DNA of 6,116 bases from DASTHG01 sp041498155 (GCA_041498155.1 JBGQHV010000188.1:1-6116); one strand, 5' to 3'. Positions 1 to 5,176 are shown, numbered from the stretch's first letter. Program-made: numbers and translations. The notes: generated from the sequence alone by a model not told the origin.

Positions 1-461
1 AGGGCGGTGGCAGTGGTCAGGATCCATCCGCTAGCCTGGATCACACCAGCCATCACGAGCACCGGCGGGCCTTGAATAATCGCGATTAGAAGGCCGACTG
101 GCGCGGCGATGACAACACAGGTGACATATAGCCGGCCCATAAAACGATGCAGCCGCAAGTTGCTCTGGCGCACGCGGCTGGAGAGCTGCACCGGGCCGAG
201 GAGCAGTGCGAGCGCCTGGCCCGCGCTGAGCGGCGACAGGACGCGGCTCGAGTCGGGGCTCGAGTGGCGGACGGCCGCACGCAGCAGTCCGATCCCGAAT
301 CGTTCGTAGGTGAACGCCGTCGCCGTATCGGTGACGACGAGACCGAAGCCGATGCTATCGACCCGGCCAGCGGTGGCCAGCATGGAGTCTTGCCGCGCCG
401 CGCCGGGGGCCTGCCCGGCGAGGGCGAGCGTCACGAACAGGCAGGGCAGCGAATAGATCAT
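1..461 (-). CDS. Chimeric ORF: serpin-like N-terminus joined to DUF2306-like membrane C-terminus (3' end off window)
   Basis: The frame is open from ATG 461 to the left edge with no stop (153 full codons), so the C-terminus is missing. The start is supported by GGAGG seven bases upstream (469-473). Residues 1-22 look like a signal peptide with a hydrophobic core (CLFVTLALAG). Residues about 50-88 resemble the first helix and strand of serpins: FGIGLLRAAV, then a polar turn, then VLSPLSAGQALALLL. From residue about 89 the protein instead resembles DUF2306 membrane proteins: GPVQL, then LRLHRFMGRLYV (103-113), then hydrophobic segments at about 111-129 and 132-154. A real serpin should continue with about 300 soluble residues. 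DUF2306 proteins normally have further helices before the GPxQ motif. The two halves meet in a stretch (GQALALLLGP) that could belong to either family. The part beyond the junction is less GC-rich and uses rarer codons (CTA, TTT, TAT, TGT, ATT). This may be a true fusion, a deletion joining two genes, or a misassembly near a contig end. I am sure of the open frame, fairly sure of the DUF2306 half, and less sure of the serpin half. Confidence 0.65.
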   Translation of the reverse strand, partial: MIYSLPCLFVTLALAGQAPGAARQDSMLATAGRVDSIGFGLVVTDTATAFTYERFGIGLLRAAVRHSSPDSSRVLSPLSAGQALALLLGPVQLSSRVRQSNLRLHRFMGRLYVTCVVIAAPVGLLIAIIQGPPVLVMAGVIQASGWILTTATA

Positions 462-523
462 AGGTGTGCCTCCACGCCGAGACTCGTCACCGCTGTACGA
501 AACGGTAGCTCGTCTTCTCCGGT

Positions 524-552
524 TTGACGACCGGGCCGCCGGGCGCTACTTG
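524..552 (+). promoter_or_regulatory. Weak sigma70-like promoter candidate for the OmpA gene
   Basis: TTGACG (524-529) is followed after 17 bases by TACTTG (547-552), about 30 bases before the ATG at 582. The -35 box is good, but the -10 box matches the TATAAT consensus at only two positions. It lies in the 120-base divergent gap (462-581) between the serpin-like frame and the OmpA gene. Nothing comparable was seen on the minus strand of this gap. Confidence 0.2.
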
Positions 553-581
553 ATTCTGGCGTCTTCACCGGAGGAGTTCGC

Positions 582-1289
582 ATGAAGGCCGTCCTGGTTC
601 TCGTCGTCCTCGTCGCCGCCGCGTTGGGTTTGTCCACCCTGTACTACCATGAGCGGGGCACGACCGCGCGGGCCCGCGCCGATTCCCTGGCCGGAGTCGC
701 CGACTCCCTCACCTTCGAGGACAGCACCCTGCGGGCGCGGAACACGGCACTCGCCGCCGCGCTGGACACGCAGACGACCGCGGCCTCCCGCCAAAAGGAG
801 GCGGAGATCGGCCAGCTCCGGAGCACCTACGACCAGCTGGTGCAGGACATGCAATCGGAGATTGCCCAGGGACAGATTCAGATCACCCGTCTGGCGGACC
901 GCCTCAGCGTGAGCATGGTGGACCGGATCCTCTTCCCCTCCGGTGAGGCCGACATCACCCCGGCGGGCATCCGGATCCTCCAGCGCGTCGGCAACGTCTT
1001 GAAAACGACGCAAGGCAAGATCATCCGGGTCGAAGGCCACACCGACAACGTGGCGATCAGCGATCGCCTGAAGGGGACGTTTGCCACGAACTGGGAGCTC
1101 TCCACCACCCGGGCGTCCAACGTGGTGCGGTTCCTCCAGGACACCGTCGGTATCGACCCGACGCGCCTGCAGGCGGTGGGGCTGTCGGAATACCATCCGA
1201 TCGCGAGCAACGCGACGGTCAAGGGCCGGAGCCAGAACCGGCGCATCGAGATTGCGCTGTTGCCCCTGGTGCAGGGTCAAGAGCCGTAA
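582..1289 (+). CDS. Membrane-anchored coiled-coil protein with C-terminal OmpA/MotB peptidoglycan-binding domain
   Basis: The product is 235 residues. ATG 582 is preceded by GGAGGAG (570-576) at normal spacing. Residues 2-20 are a continuous hydrophobic segment without a lipobox Cys, so it is probably an uncleaved inner-membrane anchor. Residues about 28-107 are rich in Ala, Arg, Glu and Gln with a heptad look and probably form a periplasmic coiled coil. Residues about 111-227 are an OmpA C-terminal domain: ILFPSGEADITPAG at its start, EGHTDN (151-156), NWELSTTRA (170-178) and the closing QNRRIEI (218-224). OmpA-like domains hold the meso-diaminopimelate of peptidoglycan through conserved Asp and Arg residues, and the matching D155 and R178 are visible. 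The likely role is to tether the envelope to the cell wall. The anchor, coiled coil and OmpA order recalls MotB/TolR-type or type VI-associated proteins, but no motA, tol or secretion genes are adjacent, so it reads as an orphan OmpA-family protein. It ends only seven bases from the convergent 69-residue gene. Confidence 0.93.
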   Translation: MKAVLVLVVLVAAALGLSTLYYHERGTTARARADSLAGVADSLTFEDSTLRARNTALAAALDTQTTAASRQKEAEIGQLRSTYDQLVQDMQSEIAQGQIQITRLADRLSVSMVDRILFPSGEADITPAGIRILQRVGNVLKTTQGKIIRVEGHTDNVAISDRLKGTFATNWELSTTRASNVVRFLQDTVGIDPTRLQAVGLSEYHPIASNATVKGRSQNRRIEIALLPLVQGQEP

Positions 1290-1324
1290 GCATCGGCTAC
1301 CGGCTCCGCTCGACGAGGCGGTAG
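1281..1324. terminator. Inverted repeats in the convergent gap, possible two-way terminator
   Basis: Three overlapping inverted repeats cover the seven-base gap between two convergent genes. GAGCCG (1281-1286) pairs with CGGCTC (1301-1306) and encloses the OmpA TAA. AGCCG (1282-1286) pairs with CGGCT (1294-1298). CTACCG (1297-1302), which contains the complement of the opposite stop, pairs with CGGTAG (1319-1324). The stems are short (5-6 bp) and there is no T-run on either side. A structural role in ending transcription is an inference from position. Confidence 0.25.
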
Positions 1325-1506
1325 CTGCCGTGGGAGTCGTAGTCGATCCCGTGCTTCTGCTTCAGCTCCTGGATGTAGCGGAGATCTCCCCAGGTGTGCG
1401 GGCTGGCGACGCCATCGCCCAGCGGCTCGTTGGTGTGCAAGTCGGTCACCGCCAGACCCGTATGGGTCTGCTCACAGTCGACAATGGGGGTAACGGGCGT
1501 GGTCAT
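1297..1506 (-). CDS. 69-residue hypothetical protein, translationally coupled to the CPBP gene
   Basis: I do not recognise this protein. ATG 1506 overlaps the stop of the CPBP gene as ATGA (1503-1506) and has GGAGGAC just upstream inside that gene. This is typical of translational coupling, and I prefer it to the far upstream in-frame starts, which would read through the CPBP gene. The product has no signal peptide or membrane segment and is rich in His, Asp, Thr and Gly, with a single Cys at residue 11. The N-terminal half (MTTPVTPIVDCEQ onward) looks extended. Residues about 39-52 (TWGDLRYIQELKQK) look like an amphipathic helix, followed by HGIDYDSHGSYRLVERSR. It is the last gene of the minus-strand run from 3161. 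Its function is unknown; it could be an accessory of the CPBP protein. Confidence 0.72.
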   Translation of the reverse strand: MTTPVTPIVDCEQTHTGLAVTDLHTNEPLGDGVASPHTWGDLRYIQELKQKHGIDYDSHGSYRLVERSR

Positions 1507-2315
1507 GGGCGTCCTCCGGGCGGGTCGTGCGCCTTCCCGAATCGTGCCAGCGTTCGCGGTCCCCAGAGAGCGATGACGATCGCGGCCGCGCAGGCGGCGA
1601 CGGGGCCGGTGAACCGGGGATCGTACGTCGAGCCTGAAAATGGGAACACGTAGCTGCTGAAGTTCTCCATGCCGTGGCACAGGGCCACGGCGAACACGCT
1701 CTTTCCCGCATTGTAGTAGAGCGAGACGTAGAGAATTCGGATCGAGACCGTGAAGAGGCACCACCAGGTGATCCACGCGAGGGCTCGGTGCGCCTGCATG
1801 AGCGGCACCAGATGCCACACCGCCCACACGACGCCAACCAGGATGCTGGCCCGCAAGGCGTCAGAGCGATCCCGCAGCGGGTCGATGGCGTATCCCGACC
1901 ACCCAAGCTCCTCACTCACCCCAGCCACGACGAACGCGAGGAGCATGAGCACGGCCGCCGGGGCAGGGACGCGCGGTGGCGCCACCGGCAAGCCAGACCG
2001 GCGCATCAGCTCCCAGGCGAGAAGCAGGAGCCCCGGCATGAGCAACCCGGCCGCCAGGAACCACCCCTTCGGACGGATCCGGCGGAAGTCGACGGCGCGC
2101 CGCAGCAGCCCGGCCAATCCCGCTGCTCCGCTCTCCCGGTACACGAGAATCAGCGCCGCCCCGAGCGGAGCGAGCACCATGAGCGCGGCGACCGGGAGCC
2201 CCGGCACGAACTGCGCCCCGGTCGCCGCGCCGATCCACCAGAAGGGAATGGACAGCGCGAACACCAGCGCGAAGTACGTCAGCGGCGACTTGCCGCGCGA
2301 TGCGACGGTGTGCAT
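1503..2315 (-). CDS. CPBP family intramembrane glutamic/metalloprotease homologue
   Basis: The product is a polytopic membrane protein of 270 residues. CPBP (Abi/Rce1/CAAX-protease) proteins are intramembrane peptidases; in bacteria they process or interact with membrane or peptide substrates and are often linked to bacteriocin self-immunity. The visible motifs are EELGWSGY (135-142, with the catalytic Glu pair at 135-136), W164 and H168 of the WAVWH segment (a FxxxH-type motif) and H214/N218 in CHGMEN (HxxxN type). Canonical motif 1 is EExxxR; here the Arg position is Ser, a variant I believe occurs in family members. About seven or eight hydrophobic segments are spread from residue 11 to 250. 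I chose ATG 2315, which lies 19 bases past the previous stop, because the first helix then begins near residue 11. A TTG at 2372 would add 19 Pro/Arg-rich residues and overlap the upstream gene. It is the third gene of the minus-strand membrane cluster. Its substrate is unknown. Confidence 0.88.
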   Translation of the reverse strand: MHTVASRGKSPLTYFALVFALSIPFWWIGAATGAQFVPGLPVAALMVLAPLGAALILVYRESGAAGLAGLLRRAVDFRRIRPKGWFLAAGLLMPGLLLLAWELMRRSGLPVAPPRVPAPAAVLMLLAFVVAGVSEELGWSGYAIDPLRDRSDALRASILVGVVWAVWHLVPLMQAHRALAWITWWCLFTVSIRILYVSLYYNAGKSVFAVALCHGMENFSSYVFPFSGSTYDPRFTGPVAACAAAIVIALWGPRTLARFGKAHDPPGGRP

Positions 2316-2334
2316 GGAATCCGTCCGGAGCGGG

Positions 2335-2694
2335 TCAGGCGCGGGCGCCGCGGAATCCCCTGACCGCCGCAACCCCCAGCCAGATGAAAAGCGCGAGCAC
2401 GACGACCTGCGAGATGACGAAGGGCGGCTCGGACTGTGTCGGCGCGGCGGCGATCAATGCCGGGATCTTGCGGAACAACTGCACGACCAGGATGAACACA
2501 TTGAAGTAGGTGGCGGCGACCACACCGACCACATAGATCGTGCGCCACGCTCCGGCGAAGTGCTTCACAGAGTGGGCGACGATCACCACCGCCAGGACCA
2601 CCAGCGAAATGATCCCCACGACATGAGACGCCATGAACGTCACGAAGGGAAAGCCGAAGCCGGTCGCATTCGCGGTCGTGATGGGGATGAACAC
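2335..2694 (-). CDS. 119-residue conserved membrane protein with an APTQSEPPF motif, probably N-terminally short
   Basis: The product has three hydrophobic segments (about 24-40, 52-74 and 93-112). The sequence SHVVGIISLVVLAV (23-36) and the loop APTQSEPPF (84-92) between the last two helices look like strongly conserved positions of an uncharacterised family. From memory, relatives are about 160 residues long and carry an extra N-terminal helix before the TTxxTGFxFPF segment. Here that segment begins almost at the start codon (ITTANATGFGFPF, 5-17). The start used is GTG 2694; AGGA lies about 12 bases upstream, which is somewhat far. An in-frame TAG ends at 2704, so the frame cannot extend to recover the missing helix. 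It sits 50 bases after the 138-residue membrane gene and 19 bases before the CPBP start, inside the same run. The function is not known. Confidence 0.75.
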   Translation of the reverse strand: MFIPITTANATGFGFPFVTFMASHVVGIISLVVLAVVIVAHSVKHFAGAWRTIYVVGVVAATYFNVFILVVQLFRKIPALIAAAPTQSEPPFVISQVVVLALFIWLGVAAVRGFRGARA

Positions 2695-2744
2695 GCGGGC
2701 AATCTATCCTTTCGCCGCCTGCGTCGCCGTCGCCGCCGATCCGC

Positions 2745-3161
2745 TCAGGGCCGTCCGGCCAGCCACGCCGCGGCGAGGAGGCAGAGCGTGATGATGACCG
2801 AGAAGACGATCGGCGCCACGAAGAAATAGCGCCAGGTGACGACCGTCGCGGCGACGAAGCACGCCGCGAGCCCCCATGTGATCAGCGGCAGCGTCGCCAG
2901 CGTCGCCGCGGGCAGGCCGCCGAGCTGCCAGGCGAGCACGGCGGCGAACGCCAGCAGCACCGTGACGAAGAGCCCGAAGCCCACATAGAAGTCCCAATAA
3001 CTGTGGCGTCGTCCCTGCACGTCGAAGCGCGTCGTCCGCAATCCGGCCACGAACGCATCGATGCCCCAGCGGGGATCGACGCGCCGAAAGCCCATCGTGT
3101 GCCCCGCGGCGTAGAGGACGAGCAGGATGGCGGCGACATGGTAGAGCAGGGAAATGGTCAT
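2745..3161 (-). CDS. Four-helix conserved membrane protein (LIC_13387-like)
   Basis: The product is 138 residues with four hydrophobic helices at about 3-21, 59-79, 89-109 and 113-134. Family-like positions are GHTMGF (20-25) at the end of helix 1, a charged loop leading to SYWDFYVGFGLF (54-65), and WRYFFVAPI (110-118) between the last two helices. These resemble small conserved hypothetical membrane proteins of the LIC_13387 type, whose role is unknown. The start is ATG 3161, with GAGGA five bases upstream. The adjoining GTG at 3164 would leave only two bases after the Shine-Dalgarno, so it is less likely. It is the first gene of the four-gene minus-strand run and lies divergent, 68 bases away, from the plus-strand lipoprotein gene. 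Any shared promoter region is therefore in 3162-3229. Confidence 0.82.
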   Translation of the reverse strand: MTISLLYHVAAILLVLYAAGHTMGFRRVDPRWGIDAFVAGLRTTRFDVQGRRHSYWDFYVGFGLFVTVLLAFAAVLAWQLGGLPAATLATLPLITWGLAACFVAATVVTWRYFFVAPIVFSVIITLCLLAAAWLAGRP

Positions 3162-3194
3162 CACGGTCCTCGGAGGGTGTGGGGCAGCGGGATG

Positions 3195-3206
3195 TGGCCA
3201 TGGCCA
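3195..3206. promoter_or_regulatory. 12-bp perfect palindrome in the divergent gap, possible operator
   Basis: TGGCCATGGCCA reads the same on both strands and lies in the 68-base gap (3162-3229) between two divergent genes. That is where a dimeric repressor or activator could control both. About one or two 12-bp palindromes are expected by chance in a sequence this long, so position is the only support. No clear -35/-10 pair was found in the gap on either strand. If the plus-strand gene starts at ATG 3200, the palindrome overlaps that start. Confidence 0.2.
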
Positions 3207-3229
3207 AGCTATCGCCGTATCGTGGAGTG

Positions 3230-3865
3230 ATGCGAGTCCACTTCCTCCCGTTGCTCGGCGCGCTGATCGGCTCGGTCACGGCGTGCGCGAAGTCCGACCG
3301 TCAGCACGCAAGCGTCGATCAACGCCCCGGCGTCGCCGACAGTGCGAGCGGCCCCCAGGGAGACGCTGCCGCGAGGGTCGAAGCGGCGCGCATCGTGGTC
3401 AACGGTCAGGCGCTGTCCGTGGAAACGGTGCAACAGCTGCAGCAGGTGTACCCGGTCGTGATCCCGCCGGGACGCTACTGGTACGACGCGGTCTCGGGCG
3501 CCTATGGACGCGAAGGCGAGCCGATCGCCGGACAGATGATGGCCGGTCTGGCGCTCGGCGGCCCGCTCGGCGCCAACGCGTCGCGCGGCACCTCAGGGGT
3601 GTTCATCAACGGGCGGCAGATCACGGGCGGCGAAGTGGCCTACATCGAACGGCTGTGCCAGACGGCGGTGGTGCCGGGCCGGTACTGGATCATGGCGAGC
3701 GGTGTCGGCGGCTACGAAGGCGGTCCCGCGATTTTCAACCTCGCCCAGTGCCCGGGCGTGCCGCAGCAAAGCAGTGGATCGCGTTCCAGCTCGAGGACCT
3801 ACTGCGACCCCAACGGGGCCTGCACGACGTCCGGCGTCCTCGGGAGCATTCTCACGAGCCCGTGA
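3230..3865 (+). CDS. Lipoprotein with two copies of an NG...PGRYW...GYEGGP repeat
   Basis: The product is 211 residues. A short basic N-terminus (MRVHF), a hydrophobic core and VTAC (16-19) form a lipobox, so Cys19 is probably lipidated; a linker of about 35 residues follows. The body is an internal duplication. Copy 1 (about 55-98) runs IVVNGQALS, a helix, PPGRYWYDAVSGAYGREGEP. Copy 2 (about 124-166) runs VFINGRQIT, a helix, VPGRYWIMASGVGGYEGGP. Between them is a Gly-rich segment, GLALGGPLGANASRG (106-120). I associate this NG/GRYW/GYEGGP pattern with uncharacterised bacterial proteins but know of no assigned activity. Copy 2 carries Cys143 and the tail has C174, C192 and C198, so disulfides are possible in an exported protein. 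The start is uncertain: ATG 3230 gives the best signal peptide, although its GGAG is only two bases away; ATG 3200 would give a longer n-region. It is divergent from the membrane cluster and convergent with the VOC gene. Confidence 0.85.
   Translation: MRVHFLPLLGALIGSVTACAKSDRQHASVDQRPGVADSASGPQGDAAARVEAARIVVNGQALSVETVQQLQQVYPVVIPPGRYWYDAVSGAYGREGEPIAGQMMAGLALGGPLGANASRGTSGVFINGRQITGGEVAYIERLCQTAVVPGRYWIMASGVGGYEGGPAIFNLAQCPGVPQQSSGSRSSSRTYCDPNGACTTSGVLGSILTSP
3392..3727 (+). repeat. Internal duplication within the lipoprotein gene (two units of about 130 bases)
   Basis: Unit 1 (3392-3523) and unit 2 (3599-3727) encode segments that align residue by residue. Both have a hydrophobic pair plus NG, an alpha-helical stretch of about 15 residues, PGRYW, SG, G-x-EG-x-P. 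Identity is moderate at protein level and low at DNA level, so this is an old duplication rather than a recent tandem repeat. Confidence 0.7.
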
Positions 3866-3867
3866 TT

Positions 3868-3880
3868 GCGCCGGGGGCGC
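3868..3880. terminator. Short GC hairpin between convergent genes
   Basis: GCGCC (3868-3872), loop GGG, GGCGC (3876-3880) fills most of the 18-base gap between the lipoprotein stop and the VOC stop. A smaller stem, TCACG/CGTGA (3852-3856 and 3861-3865), contains the lipoprotein stop codon. There is no T-run, so termination is inferred from position only. Confidence 0.25.
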
Positions 3881-3883
3881 CGC

Positions 3884-4246
3884 TCAGGCCGACGCCGGCT
3901 CCTGGACGATCCCGACGACGTTGCCGGCCGGATCGCGGAACGTCGCGATGAGGCGTGGGCCATCCGGAGCGGGTCCCTCGAGCACGGTGCCTCCCGCGGC
4001 GCCGATTTCCCCCAAACCGGTTTCGATGTCCCGAACCGCGATCCAGAGCAGCGGACCGCCCTCACGCGCTGCGGGTCGATCCGTCACCCACTGGCCGAAC
4101 AGGAAACCGGGCGCCTCGAAACTCGCATGACCCGGCTCGAGCTTCCACCCGAATACCCTCGCGTAGAAGCGGGCCGACACCTGCGGGTCGACCGCCGGTA
4201 TCTGCAGATACGTCAACTGCCCATGTTCGGCCGACCGATGCGTCAC
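3884..4246 (-). CDS. VOC superfamily protein (glyoxalase/bleomycin-resistance fold, COG3324-like)
   Basis: The product is a 120-residue cytoplasmic protein with the two beta-alpha-beta-beta-beta modules of the vicinal oxygen chelate fold. Module 1 is LTYLQIPAVDPQVSARFYARVFGWKLE (key features: IPAVD, the FY helix and VFGW, residues 11-37). Module 2 runs from PLLWIAVRDIE (65-75) through GGTVLEGP (85-92) to the closing RDPAGNVVGIVQEP (104-117). The FRDPxGNxxGIVQ ending is typical of the group annotated as predicted glyoxalase-related enzymes. Those act on small electrophiles or bind ligands, but the substrate cannot be read here. The usual His metal ligand on the first strand is absent (Y13 or Q15 instead); the late Glu116 matches a common metal ligand. 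I chose GTG 4246 because the domain begins ten residues later; a TTG at 4282 would add 12 residues without support. It follows the exported-protein gene by 55 bases on the same strand. Confidence 0.9.
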   Translation of the reverse strand: MTHRSAEHGQLTYLQIPAVDPQVSARFYARVFGWKLEPGHASFEAPGFLFGQWVTDRPAAREGGPLLWIAVRDIETGLGEIGAAGGTVLEGPAPDGPRLIATFRDPAGNVVGIVQEPASA

Positions 4247-4291
4247 GGGGCTACCATATGACGGTGCGCCCCGCGGCGGCAAGGGCCACTT

Positions 4292-4312
4292 GCGGCACGA
4301 CTCAAGTGCCGC
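4292..4312 (-). terminator. Seven-bp hairpin with the stop codon in its loop, with a competing stem
   Basis: GCGGCAC (4292-4298) and GTGCCGC (4306-4312) form a perfect 7-bp stem with a 7-base loop that holds the TGA of the DUF3108-like gene (4302-4304). A second stem, CACTTG/CAAGTG (4287-4292 and 4303-4308), cannot form at the same time. No U-run follows on the minus strand, so it could be a U-less terminator, an mRNA-end stabiliser or chance in GC-rich DNA. Confidence 0.3.
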
Positions 4313-5096
4313 CGCCGAGGGGCGTCACCCGGTCATCGGTGAAGCTCATCTGACGCGCCGCGATGTCGTAGCGGACCCGGAGCACGGCGCGCGTGGCGGT
4401 ATCGACCCAGACGGTCGCAGGCGCCCCGGGCACGCCGACCGTCACCACCCATACCTCGCGCTCCCCCAGCACCGGAAACGCCACCCGCGCCCGCTCGCGA
4501 ACCGTAACCGTCATCGGCACCCGGCCGCCGCGCTCGTAGATGAAAAAGGGCAGCTCCGCGGTGAACTGCGGGGCGAGCGGCAACGCGGCGATCACCAGCT
4601 CCAGCAGGTTCGAATCGAAGATCGGGCCGCCGATAGCCTGGTGCACGGCCTCGACCCGGGGGGCGGTATCCGGGGCCGCCCCGCGCGCGCTCACAGACCC
4701 TTGAGCCGTATCTCCCACGAAGTCGAAGCGCATCGTGCGGGCCGGCTGATGCGAGCGGTGGGCGACCGCGCGCAGCGTCTGGAGGTCGGCCAGCGCCGTG
4801 TCCACGATCTCGCCGCCGCCTCCGGGGAAGCGCTGCTCGACTTCGAGCAGGCGGGTGCCATCCCGCCCGCCGATCACCCGACGTACGACGGTGCGCGTGC
4901 CGGCGATCGTGTCCTGGCCGCTCCGCGTGATCGTGCGCCGATACACGACCGTATCGGAGCCGGCGGTGGGGGCGACATGAACGGTGATGCCCGGCACCAC
5001 CCCCGACTGGGACGGCGCGTGGGCACACGCGGAGGCGATTGCGAGCACGACCGGCAGGCCGACGTGCAGTGGGGACGACGGGCGACAGGGATACAC
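4302..5096 (-). CDS. Exported protein, DUF3108-like, possible lipoprotein
   Basis: The product is 264 residues. The start is GTG 5096, with GAGGT about eight bases upstream. Residues about 9-24 form a hydrophobic signal segment ending in IASAC, so Cys24 may be a lipid anchor; the -3 position is Ala rather than Leu, so cleavage by signal peptidase I is an alternative. The rest is soluble and beta-rich, with many alternating Val/Thr strands (for example TVHVAP, DTVVYRRTITRSG, TRTVVRRVIGG). Near the C-terminus, REVWVVTV (213-220) and TVWVDTATRAVLRVRYD (228-244) match the final strands of DUF3108-type domains. Those form an open beta fold related to LolA/LppX carriers of lipids or hydrophobic ligands, and in them a W-V-D/E-x-x-T-R-x-x-x-R turn is characteristic. 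The substrate is unknown. It lies 84 bases after the four-helix membrane gene and 55 bases before the VOC gene on the same strand; gap 5097-5180 may hold its own promoter, though none was recognised. Confidence 0.82.
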   Translation of the reverse strand: MYPCRPSSPLHVGLPVVLAIASACAHAPSQSGVVPGITVHVAPTAGSDTVVYRRTITRSGQDTIAGTRTVVRRVIGGRDGTRLLEVEQRFPGGGGEIVDTALADLQTLRAVAHRSHQPARTMRFDFVGDTAQGSVSARGAAPDTAPRVEAVHQAIGGPIFDSNLLELVIAALPLAPQFTAELPFFIYERGGRVPMTVTVRERARVAFPVLGEREVWVVTVGVPGAPATVWVDTATRAVLRVRYDIAARQMSFTDDRVTPLGGGT

Positions 5097-5176
5097 GAGC
5101 GGAGACCTCGGTGTCGGGGAATTGCGCTCAAGCTGCCGGGATAGATGCAGGAGACGAGATGGACGATTGTCCGAGA

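Noticed and set aside
147..527. 126-codon open frame on the plus strand across the left-edge gene
   Set aside because: It is antisense to the serpin/DUF2306 frame. Its product is Arg/Glu/Gln-rich without family features, while the minus frame has GGAGG and a signal peptide.
546..1280. 244-codon open frame on the minus strand opposite the OmpA gene
   Set aside because: It is antisense to a clear OmpA-family gene. Its translation is Arg/Gly/His-rich with no recognisable domain, as expected for a GC-rich shadow frame.
1507..1827. Upstream extension of the 69-residue gene to a 176-codon frame
   Set aside because: The added 107 residues overlap the CPBP gene in another frame and are Arg/Pro-rich. 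The ATG at 1506 with GGAGGAC and an ATGA overlap explains the start better.
2316..2372. TTG start at 2372 for the CPBP gene
   Set aside because: It adds a Pro/Arg-rich stretch overlapping the previous gene, with no clear Shine-Dalgarno. The ATG at 2315 gives a normal N-terminus just before the first helix.
2704..2744. GGCGGCGAC-like triplet repetition in the gap before the 119-residue gene
   Set aside because: The units are irregular and short and look like ordinary GC-rich codon-like repetition at the end of a gene, not a defined repeat array.
1750..2829. 359-codon open frame on the plus strand
   Set aside because: It runs across three well-supported minus-strand membrane genes. Its product is rich in Arg, Ser and Pro without hydrophobic order, so it is a composition artefact.
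4290..5144. 284-codon open frame on the plus strand
   Set aside because: It is fully antisense to the DUF3108-like gene, which has a signal peptide, a Shine-Dalgarno and a family-like C-terminus; the plus frame has none.
5161..5172. Inverted repeat GGAC-GATT-GTCC upstream of the DUF3108-like gene
   Set aside because: It has only four paired bases on each side, which is expected by chance many times in this window.
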